NCBI GenBank assembly: GCA_964539655.1
Contig: CAZIJH010000001.1
Location: 88,495-152,494 of the forward strand
Source of the DNA: CAZIJH01 sp964539655
GTDB lineage: Archaea > Aenigmatarchaeota > Aenigmatarchaeia > CG10238-14 > SCSR01
Direction of reading: 5' to 3'
Length of the DNA stretch: 64,000 nucleotides
The notes beneath the pieces were generated by a model. It was not told where the DNA came from. It saw only the letters and a program-made list of their open reading frames with translations, and made no database searches. Shown one piece after another: positions 1-6,824 of this stretch. Made by a program: the position numbers and the translations under genes. How positions within the stretch are numbered: position 1 is the first letter of the stretch; each line of letters opens with the position of its first letter.

Positions 1-480
1 CTTGTAAATGATTATAAAAACAAAGACAATAAGCCAGGTATTCTTTTCACTAATGAACACAATGGAAAATACGGTAGCTTGCTTCCGGGTGGAAGGCTTA
101 CTGATGACGAATTGAAATTATACTCTGAAAATCAGATAAGAGCCGTTTGCCATGCGGTTGTTAGAGAAGTAAATGAAGAATTGAATTTGTTTTTTGTTCC
201 AAATCTTAGTTTAACAAGAGTATATCCATTGGAATTTGGTGGTAAACTAAATGATGCATGGTTTTTGGGCGGCCATTTGTACACAACAAGAAGAATCGAT
301 CCACATGTCGTAGTTACTACGCCAGATGTTGATGAGGTAATCAGAATTGCAGACGAGAAAGTCAAACCTGTGTCTGTTCTTACTTTGGAGGAAATTGAGT
401 CAAAGTGCAAATTTGAAAGTATGCGTGCTGCAGCGAAAGAATATTTAAGTTATCTTATGATTCCAGGTCTCGTAGACTGA
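1..480 (+). CDS. Nudix-family hydrolase, 5' end missing
   Basis: The frame is open from the first base of the window, so the true start lies upstream. A Nudix-like box is visible: LPGGR near residues 27-31, then REVNEEL about 30 residues later. The usual G-x5-E-x7-REUxEExGU spacing is stretched by an insertion, and the box Gly is replaced by Asn. Nudix proteins hydrolyse nucleoside diphosphates linked to another group; the substrate cannot be told. The gene is visibly more AT-rich than the next one. Confidence 0.6.
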   Translation, partial: LVNDYKNKDNKPGILFTNEHNGKYGSLLPGGRLTDDELKLYSENQIRAVCHAVVREVNEELNLFFVPNLSLTRVYPLEFGGKLNDAWFLGGHLYTTRRIDPHVVVTTPDVDEVIRIADEKVKPVSVLTLEEIESKCKFESMRAAAKEYLSYLMIPGLVD

Positions 481-539
481 TGTTATTTTAATTAGTCAAT
501 GATTAAATTTCAGTAAAAGAGAAATTATTTAGGAATTTC

Positions 540-1259
540 ATGTCCAAAAATTTTCACGAGACGCACTTCCGCGGAAAGAAGATGAGCGAGATTATTCTCG
601 GCGGACAGGACGGGCTGGTTAACGTTCTTGGCGTGGTTCTCGGCGTTGCCAGCGCGACGAACAATTCCTTGATGATTCTGGTCGCTGGAATAGCCGCCAC
701 GTTGGCGGAGACGATTTCGATGACCGCAGTCGAGTACACCTCGACAAAGGCTGAAATGGAATACTACGAAAGCGAAAGAAAAAATGAAGAACGCGAGAGC
801 GTGGAGGTTCCTGACGAAGAGAAAGCCGAAATACGCAGCATATACGCGAAGAAGGGCTTCAAGGGAAAAATTCTGGAACAAATTGTTAAGAAGATAACTT
901 CCAACAAAAAAATCTGGGTTGATACGATGATGACCGAGGAATTGAATCTTTCAAGAAAATTTGACGAGTCGCCTTTGAAAGCAAGCTTGGTTGTTTTCAT
1001 ATCGACTCTGCTCGGCTCGCTCGCGCCGATAATTCCATTTGTATTCATGCCAGTTGCGAGCGCAATAGTCGCTTCATTGGCATTTTGTGTTGCAATTCTT
1101 TTTGCAATGGGAGCGATGAAAGGGAAGCTGACGATGATCAACTGGTTCCGCAGCGGACTCGAGCTGGCTCTCATAGGGTCGCTAGCGGCTGCAATCGGAT
1201 ATTTTGTCGGACTTGGTCTCAGCGCGATTTTCGGAACCAGCATTTCAATACTCGGCTAA
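540..1259 (+). CDS. VIT1/CCC1-family iron/manganese transporter
   Basis: This 239-residue membrane protein matches the VIT1/CCC1 family. The N-terminal helix pair contains GGQDGLVNVLGVVLGVA and AETISMTAVEYTSTKAE, both family hallmarks. A charged cytoplasmic metal-binding segment (about residues 75-140) follows, then three hydrophobic helices (about 150-235). Family members move Fe2+ or Mn2+ out of the cytosol. The next gene, a DUF59 iron-sulfur assembly-type protein, starts 13 nt downstream, so the pair may link metal export to cluster assembly. The start is the first ATG after an AT-rich leader. Confidence 0.88.
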   Translation: MSKNFHETHFRGKKMSEIILGGQDGLVNVLGVVLGVASATNNSLMILVAGIAATLAETISMTAVEYTSTKAEMEYYESERKNEERESVEVPDEEKAEIRSIYAKKGFKGKILEQIVKKITSNKKIWVDTMMTEELNLSRKFDESPLKASLVVFISTLLGSLAPIIPFVFMPVASAIVASLAFCVAILFAMGAMKGKLTMINWFRSGLELALIGSLAAAIGYFVGLGLSAIFGTSISILG

Positions 1260-1272
1260 AGGATGATCAAAC

Positions 1273-1566
1273 ATGGTCGACAGGAAAAAGGTAATCAAAG
1301 CATTGAACAATGTGCTTGACCCGGAAGTTGGAGTTTCGATAACTGACATGGAGCTGATCGACGAGGTTAGGATAGAAGGGTCGGAAGTCACAGTTGTCTT
1401 CCATTTCACAACGCCTGTCTGTCCGCCCATGATGGTCATGAAGATGGCCAACGACATAAAGGCCGAAGTGATGAAGGTCGAGGGCGTGAAGAACGTGAAG
1501 ATAACGGCAAGCGGACACCTGATGGCCGACAAGATCAACAAGGAAATTAATTCTAAGAAAGTTTGA
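1273..1566 (+). CDS. DUF59/MIP18-family iron-sulfur assembly protein
   Basis: The 97-residue protein is a complete DUF59 domain. It has the LDPEVGVSITDMELI start, a core FHFTTPVCPPMMVMKMANDI with the conserved Cys after the TTPxCP turn, and an amphipathic end (VEGVKNVKI). DUF59 proteins (SufT, PaaD, MIP18) act in iron-sulfur cluster maturation. It lies 13 nt after the metal transporter on the same strand, so co-transcription is likely. No other Suf genes are in the window. The exact client is unknown. Confidence 0.87.
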   Translation: MVDRKKVIKALNNVLDPEVGVSITDMELIDEVRIEGSEVTVVFHFTTPVCPPMMVMKMANDIKAEVMKVEGVKNVKITASGHLMADKINKEINSKKV

Positions 1567-1627
1567 TGTCTGCCAGGTTTGTCAAAAGAAAAAAATTAAA
1601 AAACAAATTAAAAAATTTTTTTCATTT

Positions 1628-1990
1628 CTACTTTGCTATTTCGTACACTGCCTTCAGCGATACGATGACCGCTGCAGGAGCAACGAAAGTAACGATGTTT
1701 GTCAGGATCGGTCCTACGTACGCACCAATCACTGGCAAGTTTTGCAAACCAGCCGAGCCTGCTATGAGCAGAGCTATGGTGGCGAGAAGGAACTCGTGTG
1801 TCTCCTTCTCCTTGATGTTAAGCAAACCTACCAGAACACCGAGGATTATCAATACCCAGGCCACTAGGTCGGCGTACGAAGCGAACGCGCTTGGTACTAT
1901 TCCGATCAATATTGCCAGGATTACTCCTCCGATGAAGGACCATTCTCCGACGCTTTCAATCGTCTTTGTGTTTACCTTTGCTTTTGGCAT
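1628..1990 (-). CDS. Small polytopic membrane protein
   Basis: Not recognised by family. I place the start at the internal ATG giving MPKAKVNTKT (120 residues), because the longer frame only adds an AT-rich leader-like stretch. After about 20 hydrophilic residues come four hydrophobic segments: WSFIGGVILAILIGI, LVAWVLIILGVLVGLL, FLLATIALLIAG and a C-terminal one. It is convergent with the DUF59 gene and probably sits in the cell membrane. A role cannot be inferred from context. Confidence 0.72.
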   Translation of the reverse strand: MPKAKVNTKTIESVGEWSFIGGVILAILIGIVPSAFASYADLVAWVLIILGVLVGLLNIKEKETHEFLLATIALLIAGSAGLQNLPVIGAYVGPILTNIVTFVAPAAVIVSLKAVYEIAK

Positions 1991-2098
1991 TAGATCTACC
2001 TTGAATAAAATTGTGAAAAACGTCATTTAAACTATGTGTTTTTCTGCGACTTGTCATAAAAATTCCCCAAAATCCCCAAAAATCTGTCAAAACTTGAG

Positions 2099-2111
2099 AA
2101 AATATTTAAGC
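2099..2111 (+). promoter_or_regulatory. TATA box of the redox operon
   Basis: AAAATATTTAAGC lies 32-44 nt before the ATG of the first glutaredoxin-like gene. It fits an archaeal TATA box, which is expected about 26 nt before the transcription start. This would give a leader of roughly 10-15 nt for the six-gene operon. Confidence 0.5.
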
Positions 2112-2142
2112 TGGGAAACCAGATTATACTCCTTGTGAGAAC

Positions 2143-2385
2143 ATGAGCCAGCCTAAAGTGACAGTCTATTCGGCCGAATGGTGCCCGTGGTGCAAGCTTA
2201 CCAAGCAGTGGCTCGACAAGCACAGTATCCAATATACGGAAATTGACATAGACAAGAGCCCGAAGGCTGCCGAGGAAGTTGTTGAAAAATCCGGCCAGGA
2301 AGGAATTCCTGTCATAGACATAGACGGGAACATCGTGGTCGGCTTCAACGAGCCGGCGTTGAAAAAACTGCTGGGCATAAAATGA
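2143..2385 (+). CDS. Glutaredoxin/NrdH-like protein (CPWC)
   Basis: At 80 residues this is a single thioredoxin-fold domain. It carries the redox motif CPWC at residues 14-17, the cis-proline segment GIPVIDIDG, and a C-terminal GFNEPALKKLL helix, as in NrdH and mini-glutaredoxins. It reduces protein disulfides. Thioredoxin reductase is encoded 0.5 kb downstream in the same operon, and a class II ribonucleotide reductase lies 6 kb away; both are plausible partners. Its stop codon overlaps the start of the next microprotein (ATGA). Confidence 0.87.
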   Translation: MSQPKVTVYSAEWCPWCKLTKQWLDKHSIQYTEIDIDKSPKAAEEVVEKSGQEGIPVIDIDGNIVVGFNEPALKKLLGIK

Positions 2386-2528
2386 GAGACGGGACTTACG
2401 CCTGCAAGTTTTGCGGGCTGGCATACGAAAAGAAAGAGCTTGCCGACGCCTGCGCACGGTTTTGCGAGAAAAATCACGCGTGTTCCAAGGAAATCGCAAA
2501 GCAGAGTGTCGGGGCTAAACAACCGTAA
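2382..2528 (+). CDS. 48-residue Cys-rich zinc-finger-like microprotein
   Basis: This small gene overlaps the preceding stop by the ATGA arrangement. The product has Cys at 8, 11, 24, 28 and 34 and His at 32, giving CKFCG-x12-C-x3-C, which looks like a treble-clef or ribbon zinc site. I have the impression that similar one-domain Cys-rich proteins occur in other archaea, but I cannot name a family. Translational coupling ties it to the glutaredoxin-like protein, so a redox- or metal-sensing accessory role is a guess. Confidence 0.7.
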   Translation: MRDGTYACKFCGLAYEKKELADACARFCEKNHACSKEIAKQSVGAKQP

Positions 2529-2578
2529 ATGAATTTATTTGTCCAGTCACAAGAATATTGAAGGATTGGTAAATTTTC

Positions 2579-2830
2579 ATGGTGAAAGTAATACTTGTCA
2601 CGACAAAGACTTGCGTCTATTGCCCGACTGCCAAAAAGATATGGCAGGAAATCAGGCAGAGCCGCAATTTCGAATACGAGGAAGTCGATGCCGGAACACC
2701 TTCCGGACAGAAAATTGCCCAGAAATTCGGAATAATGTCGGTCCCTGCAACAATAATCGACGGAAAAGTCGAGTTCGTGGGTGTTCCTGACAAGACCAGG
2801 GCGCTTTCGATCATCGACAGCAAACACTAA
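2579..2830 (+). CDS. Thioredoxin/glutaredoxin-like protein (CVYC)
   Basis: An 83-residue thioredoxin-fold protein with the active-site motif CVYC at residues 12-15. The cis-proline loop SVPATIIDGKVEFVG follows at about residues 54-68. It is a second small disulfide carrier, closer to archaeal mini-thioredoxins than to the upstream CPWC protein. Thioredoxin reductase begins 21 nt downstream and is the likely electron donor. The ATG is preceded by an AT-rich stretch with a possible internal TATA (near 2530-2540), so it may also have its own promoter. Confidence 0.86.
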   Translation: MVKVILVTTKTCVYCPTAKKIWQEIRQSRNFEYEEVDAGTPSGQKIAQKFGIMSVPATIIDGKVEFVGVPDKTRALSIIDSKH

Positions 2831-2851
2831 ATAAGAAAAATTGCCAATAAG

Positions 2852-3832
2852 ATGGTAGTGAATCTTTTGACAGAGAAAGAAAAATACGACGTGATAATCG
2901 TCGGCGGCGGCGCTGCAGGGCTTTCGGCAGCGATATACAGCTGCAGGAAGAAACTCAAAACTCTCGTGATATCCGTAGACATCGGCGGACAGAACCTTCT
3001 GACGGACAGCATAGAAAATTATCCGGGCTACACGGAAATGAGCGGGTCGAAGCTGATGGACACTTTTTTCTCTCAGGCCCAAAAGTTCGGCGCGAATTTC
3101 GTTTCGGGAAAAGCGGGCTCTCTCAAGAAAATCAAAGGTGGCGGATTCGAAATCGGGCTCACGAATGGCGAAACGTATCATGCCAGGTCCGTTATTATAG
3201 CGGCCGGAAAGATAGCCCGCAACCTCGGGATTCCCGGCGAGGAAAAATTCGTCGGACGCGGGGTCAGCACCTGCGCTACATGCGATGCGCCGTTCGCGAA
3301 AAAAAGGAAGGTTGCTGTAATCGGCGGCGGCAATTCCGCGCTTGAAGCGGCCGAGCTTCTTTCGAAATTCGCGGACAAGATCTATATTGTTCACAGGAGG
3401 GACGAATTCCGCGGCGACCAGATAACTGTCGACAAGATAAAAAAATTGAAGAACGTCGAGATGATTTTGAACAGTTCTCCGGCCAGCATACAAGGCGACC
3501 AGAAAATCAAATCGGTTTCGGTCGAGAATGTGAACACGAAAGAAAAAAGGGAATTGGAAGTCGACATGATTTTTGTGGAGATCGGATACGTTGTCGACAC
3601 GGAATGGCTGAAAGAAATTGTCAAGAGAAACGACAAGAACGAAATAATTGTTGGCAGAAACGGGGAGACTTCTCAGGAGGGAATATTCGCCGCGGGCGAT
3701 GTTACAGATTTTCCTTACAAGCAGACCGTGATTTCCGCGGGGTCGGGAGCCACGGCAGCATTGTCAGCCTACAACTATCTGCGCGGCATGGAAGGCAAGA
3801 CTGCGATCAGCATCGACTGGGGAAAAGAGTGA
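2852..3832 (+). CDS. trxB: Thioredoxin reductase
   Basis: The 326-residue flavoprotein has the low-Mr thioredoxin reductase plan. The FAD site GGGAAG is at residues 18-23, the redox pair C141-A-T-C144 is followed by Asp, and a second Rossmann motif GGGNSA (158-163) is followed by HRRDEFRG. The FAD-ribose motif GIFAAGDVTD is near the C terminus. HRRxxFR favours NADPH. It passes electrons from NADPH via FAD to thioredoxin-like proteins, here probably the two carriers encoded just upstream. The next gene, glutamate dehydrogenase, starts 13 nt later. Confidence 0.93.
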   Translation: MVVNLLTEKEKYDVIIVGGGAAGLSAAIYSCRKKLKTLVISVDIGGQNLLTDSIENYPGYTEMSGSKLMDTFFSQAQKFGANFVSGKAGSLKKIKGGGFEIGLTNGETYHARSVIIAAGKIARNLGIPGEEKFVGRGVSTCATCDAPFAKKRKVAVIGGGNSALEAAELLSKFADKIYIVHRRDEFRGDQITVDKIKKLKNVEMILNSSPASIQGDQKIKSVSVENVNTKEKRELEVDMIFVEIGYVVDTEWLKEIVKRNDKNEIIVGRNGETSQEGIFAAGDVTDFPYKQTVISAGSGATAALSAYNYLRGMEGKTAISIDWGKE

Positions 3833-3845
3833 TTGGTGAAAAGTT

Positions 3846-4997
3846 ATGAAGCTGGAAAAATTTTCTGACGAGTTCGGACCGGAATTGGTACTCGAAGTGT
3901 ATGACCCGAAATCCGGAATGAAGGGGATAGTTGTTATCGACAACACCGCACTCGGCCAGGGGAAGGGAGGAATAAGGATGACTCCAACTGTCGACGTCGA
4001 GGAAGTTTTCCGTCTCGCGAGAACCATGACATGGAAGAACGCGCTCGCAGAGCTTCCGTTCGGAGGAGCAAAGTCCGGGATAATTGCCGACGTGAAGAAT
4101 ATTTCGAGGGAGAAAAAGAAGGAGCTGATCGAATCATTTTCGCGCGCATTGAGAATAGTGTGCCCGAAAAAATACATTGCGGCTCCAGACGTGAACACGG
4201 GCGAGGAGGAGATGAAATGGTTTGTCGAAGCTAACGGTGATTGGCGTTCAGCTACCGGAAAGCCTTCTGATTATTGCATGATCGTAACTGGCAAGAAAGG
4301 CCAGAAATGCGGAATACCACACGAGTTTGGTTCCACGGGATTTGGCGTCGCGCACTCCGCTTCAGTTGCGGCCGAGCACATAGGGCTTAAGATGAAAGGC
4401 GCTACTGTTGCCATTGAAGGATTTGGAAATGTTGGAACTTTTGCGTCCCAGTATCTTTTGGAAATGGGCGCGAAGATCGTCGCAGTGTCCGACAGCAAGG
4501 GAACTATTTATGAAAAGGACGGCTTGGATTTGGAAAAGCTGAAAGAGATAAAATTCAGGACAGGATCCGTTGTGAATTACGGAAAAGGGAAAGTTTTGTC
4601 TGGCAAGGAATTGTTTGAATTAGATGTTGACATTTTGATTCCGGCGGCATTGCCCGACACGATAAACAAATCGAACGTCGATAAAATTAAAACAAAAATT
4701 GTTGTAGAGGCGGCCAACATTCCCACGACGCCCGATATGGAAGCTCAGCTTCACAAAAGAGGAATTCTTGTTGTTCCGGATTTCGTAGCGAATGCGGGCG
4801 GAGTGATTTCTTCTTATGCGGAATATCGCGGAGAGAATCCGACGAAGATGTTCGAGCTCGTCGAGAAAAAAGTAAGAAGAAATACGAAGCTGGTTTTGGA
4901 CAGAGCGAAAAAAGAAAAATTGATTCCCAGAGACGCTGCGATGAAGATAGCTGTCGAGCGTGTGAAGAAAGCGATGGAGAAAAGAAATGGATCTTAA
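3846..4997 (+). CDS. gdhA: Glutamate dehydrogenase (Glu/Leu/Phe/Val family)
   Basis: The 383-residue enzyme shows GKGGIRM, the catalytic-lysine loop PFGGAKSGI, the APDVNTG segment and the NAD(P)-binding GFGNVGT turn (about residues 195-201). It is somewhat shorter than common 410-450-residue homologs. It interconverts glutamate with 2-oxoglutarate and ammonia using NAD(P). Its place between thioredoxin reductase and NAD kinase suggests it supplies NADPH. It overlaps the NAD kinase gene by 11 nt. Cofactor preference and exact amino acid are not proven by sequence. Confidence 0.9.
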   Translation: MKLEKFSDEFGPELVLEVYDPKSGMKGIVVIDNTALGQGKGGIRMTPTVDVEEVFRLARTMTWKNALAELPFGGAKSGIIADVKNISREKKKELIESFSRALRIVCPKKYIAAPDVNTGEEEMKWFVEANGDWRSATGKPSDYCMIVTGKKGQKCGIPHEFGSTGFGVAHSASVAAEHIGLKMKGATVAIEGFGNVGTFASQYLLEMGAKIVAVSDSKGTIYEKDGLDLEKLKEIKFRTGSVVNYGKGKVLSGKELFELDVDILIPAALPDTINKSNVDKIKTKIVVEAANIPTTPDMEAQLHKRGILVVPDFVANAGGVISSYAEYRGENPTKMFELVEKKVRRNTKLVLDRAKKEKLIPRDAAMKIAVERVKKAMEKRNGS

Positions 4998-5679
4998 GCG
5001 GGTTTCCGTATCTTCGCTGTCGAAAAAATCCGAGATTGAAAAGATTCTTGCAAGCAACGGATTCGAAATAGTCGACGAAAATCCTGATTTTGCAGTTTCG
5101 TACGGTGGTGACGGTTCGATACTGTACACGCAGAGAAGATATTCGGTTCCTGTTTTGGCAATTAAAAAATCGAGAATCTGCCACGAATATGAAATTCTTT
5201 TAGACGACTTTGTTAAAAGTTTAGAAAAAATAAGAGAAGGAAAATTTGAAATACAAAAAGAACTGAAGATCGAGGCAAAAACGAACGAAAAAATTCTTGT
5301 CGGGCTTAACGAAATACAGTTGCATAATCCTTTGCCTACCTCGGCTGTCAGATTTTCTGTGCAAGTTGACGGAAGATTTATGGACAACTTGATCGGGGAT
5401 GGTGCTATTGTCGCAACTCCGTTCGGCTCGTCTGCCTACTATCAGTCAACCGGTGGGAAACCTTTCAAGAAAGGGATAGGAATTTCTTTCAACAATCTTT
5501 ACGAAAAAAAGATTGAAAGCTTTGTTGTTCCGGAAGATTCGAAAATAATTTTGAAGATAATTCGGGGTCCTGGACTAGTTTTGACTGACAACAATGAGAA
5601 TTTTATAGAAGTTTTCAACAATGATGAGATAATGATCAAAAAGTCGAAAGAAGCCGCACAGTTTATTAAAATTTTGTAA
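4987..5679 (+). CDS. nadK: NAD kinase
   Basis: This 230-residue protein has the three ATP-NAD kinase signatures. These are SYGGDGSIL (GGDG, residues 38-46), GLNEIQLHNP (the NE/D motif), and TPFGSSAYYQSTGG, matching the TPTGSTAYxxSAGG loop. It phosphorylates NAD to NADP. It overlaps the glutamate dehydrogenase gene by 11 nt, so the operon joins NADP synthesis, NADP reduction and NADPH use. It is at the short end for the family. Confidence 0.9.
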   Translation: MDLKRVSVSSLSKKSEIEKILASNGFEIVDENPDFAVSYGGDGSILYTQRRYSVPVLAIKKSRICHEYEILLDDFVKSLEKIREGKFEIQKELKIEAKTNEKILVGLNEIQLHNPLPTSAVRFSVQVDGRFMDNLIGDGAIVATPFGSSAYYQSTGGKPFKKGIGISFNNLYEKKIESFVVPEDSKIILKIIRGPGLVLTDNNENFIEVFNNDEIMIKKSKEAAQFIKIL

Positions 5680-5690
5680 AATTAAAAAAA

Positions 5691-5797
5691 CGTCGGCGGC
5701 GGGACTTTCGCTTTCGCGGAAGTTTCGAACCCGCGAGAATCGTGGAGATTCTACTAGGTTATCGGCCTAGCGCCATAAACCTCTCGGCCACGCCGAC
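5691..5797 (-). tRNA. Class II tRNA (Ser-like body) with apparent 19-nt T-loop intron; anticodon triplet GAT
   Basis: Read on the minus strand, the acceptor stem GTCGGCG/CGCCGAC is perfect with discriminator G. The D-arm is TGGCCGAG...GGCG. The anticodon stem CTAGG/CCTAG has loop CCGATAA, and the long variable arm is AGAATC-tccac-GATTCT. The T stem GCGGG/CCCGC encloses 26 nt. Removing 5705-5723 leaves the canonical TTCGAAT loop, and the removed piece folds with a GAAA tetraloop. The long variable arm and G73 say serine. Position 33 is C, and the anticodon reads GAT, which is not a serine anticodon. Isotype is therefore unresolved. Confidence 0.75.
5705..5723 (-). other. Putative tRNA intron in the T-loop (between 59 and 60)
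   Basis: These 19 nt interrupt an otherwise perfect T-arm. The exact ends can slide by one base because both flanks allow TTCGAAA or TTCGAAT. The insert pairs with itself: ACTT/AAGT, one mismatch, then CGC/GCG around GAAA. Archaeal introns at non-canonical tRNA positions are known. Whether the endonuclease accepts this fold was not tested. Confidence 0.6.
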
Positions 5798-5833
5798 GTT
5801 GCCCTCCATTAGCGTGGTCGATTTTGGTAAAGA

Positions 5834-5841
5834 TTTATATA
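5834..5841 (-). promoter_or_regulatory. TATA box of the class II tRNA
   Basis: TATATAAA on the minus strand ends 37 nt before the tRNA 5' base. That is a normal distance for an archaeal tRNA promoter with a short 5' leader. Confidence 0.55.
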
Positions 5842-5863
5842 GTTTCGAGCAGTATAAATAACT

Positions 5864-5927
5864 AATCGTGGAGATTCTATTTAGGTAAAGTCTAGCGCCT
5901 TAAGCTGGCTCGGTTCGAACCAGCGAC
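5864..5927 (-). pseudogene. Degenerate tRNA-like copy
   Basis: This stretch repeats part of the neighbouring tRNA. A 16-bp perfect match (5864-5879 versus 5738-5753) covers the variable arm. The anticodon arm is then diverged, with one base lost, and CTAGCGCC matches again. The 5' part keeps GTCG but the acceptor and D-arm no longer pair, and no 3' half follows. It looks like a broken duplicate of the class II tRNA. A tRNA half-gene is a less likely alternative. Confidence 0.45.
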
Positions 5928-5934
5928 TTTTTTT
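5904..5934 (+). terminator. Hairpin plus T-run, possible terminator of the redox operon
   Basis: GCTGG and CCAGC form a 5-bp stem around an 11-nt loop, followed after GAC by seven T residues on the plus strand. It lies about 225 nt past the NAD kinase stop. Archaeal termination needs mainly the T-run. Confidence 0.35.
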
Positions 5935-5957
5935 CTTCAAAAAAATCATCCAAATTC

Positions 5958-6071
5958 TTAACTATCAAGCTTGATGACGCTACCTTTTCCTCTTCTCTCG
6001 AATCCTTTCTTGTACGATTTGTATTTTTTCTTCTTCTTTGTTTCCGGGGAATAATTTTTCCAGTCTTCCAT
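5958..6071 (-). CDS. 37-residue lysine-rich basic protein
   Basis: An ATG-started frame of 37 codons on the minus strand encodes a strongly basic peptide (MEDWKNYSPETKKKKKYKSY, ending GSVIKLDS). No family is recognised. Lys- and Arg-rich composition suggests nucleic-acid or ribosome binding, but this is only inference. It stands alone between the tRNA remnant and the RDD gene, downstream of an AT-rich stretch that could hold a promoter. It could also be chance. Confidence 0.45.
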   Translation of the reverse strand: MEDWKNYSPETKKKKKYKSYKKGFERRGKGSVIKLDS

Positions 6072-6089
6072 AACTATCTTTAATTATTT

Positions 6090-6500
6090 TTATTCCTGCA
6101 CCACAACAGTCTTGGCAATCAAGTCACCGATTCTCTGTTTTTTCTTCGTCACAACGATAAGAATCAAACCGACCAATCCGGCAAACTGGTTGTCGATCAG
6201 CCTCAGAACATTCCTGATGAACGCTTCGGTGAAAGTAATTTTCTGGCCGTTTTCCTTCACGACTCTGATGTCGACCGCCTTCTTTCCGACTGTCTGACCT
6301 TTCCAAACGGTTTCAAGGCCGATTGTATAAACGAACATCGCTACCAGCATCGAGAATATCCCGCCGATTAGAAATCCGACGTTCATCGTGAAAAGAGCAG
6401 ACACAAAACTCAAGCCCATTATGAAAATCGCAACGAACAACAGTACGATAAGGTCGATTATCCACGCCGCTATCCTTTGCAAAGCGGTTGCGTATTTCAT
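6090..6500 (-). CDS. RDD-family membrane protein
   Basis: The 136-residue protein has the RDD pattern: Arg in helix 1 (QRIAAWIIDLIVL, with the first Asp), the loop WKGQTVGKKAVDIRVV, and the closing RIGDLIAKT. It has three or four hydrophobic helices. The role of RDD proteins is mostly unknown; some affect ion homeostasis. It is the last gene of a probable sodN-protease-RDD unit, 37 nt after the protease. Context may link it to oxidative stress. Confidence 0.85.
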   Translation of the reverse strand: MKYATALQRIAAWIIDLIVLLFVAIFIMGLSFVSALFTMNVGFLIGGIFSMLVAMFVYTIGLETVWKGQTVGKKAVDIRVVKENGQKITFTEAFIRNVLRLIDNQFAGLVGLILIVVTKKKQRIGDLIAKTVVVQE

Positions 6501-6537
6501 AATTTTGTATGGTTTTTATCGAACTTAAATTTCAATT

Positions 6538-6822
6538 TTATGATTTGAGGTGGATCAAAACCTTTCCGACAACATCTGTTTTATCGATTTGGCCGAACGA
6601 TCTGCTGTCTCTGCTTCCTGATTGATTGTCCCCAACAACAAATAATTTGTCCCCAAAGATTTTACTGATCCTTTTGACAAAAAATTTATTTTCAAATCTA
6701 AAAACAATAATTTCTCCTGCCAGAAATTTTCTGGGTATTTTGCTGACGACCACATAGTCTCCACTTTTCAAAGTAGGAGCCATGCTTTCTTCCTCGACTT
6801 TGAATCGCATTAGCGGGAACAT
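6538..6822 (-). CDS. sodX: S26-family peptidase, probable NiSOD maturation protease
   Basis: The 94-residue protein is a soluble S26 signal-peptidase domain without a membrane anchor. It has the serine motif EESMAPTLKSGD, the lysine motif FFVKRIS, and the box GDNQSGSRDSR. It starts 2 nt after the stop of the nickel superoxide dismutase gene. In bacteria, S26 peptidases next to sodN remove the pro-sequence so that His1 and Cys2 can bind nickel. I use the ATG at MFPLMRF; the upstream TTG would overlap the sodN stop. Confidence 0.85.
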   Translation of the reverse strand: MFPLMRFKVEEESMAPTLKSGDYVVVSKIPRKFLAGEIIVFRFENKFFVKRISKIFGDKLFVVGDNQSGSRDSRSFGQIDKTDVVGKVLIHLKS

Positions 6823-6824
6823 AA

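Noticed and set aside
2032..3493. Long minus-strand frames opposite thioredoxin reductase
   Set aside because: They overlap well-identified genes, have Cys/Arg-rich random-looking products, and lack promoter or ribosome signals.
5864..5930. 5' half of a split tRNA (as in Nanoarchaeum)
   Set aside because: The similarity continues past the anticodon into the variable arm and the stems are broken, which fits a decayed copy better than a half gene.
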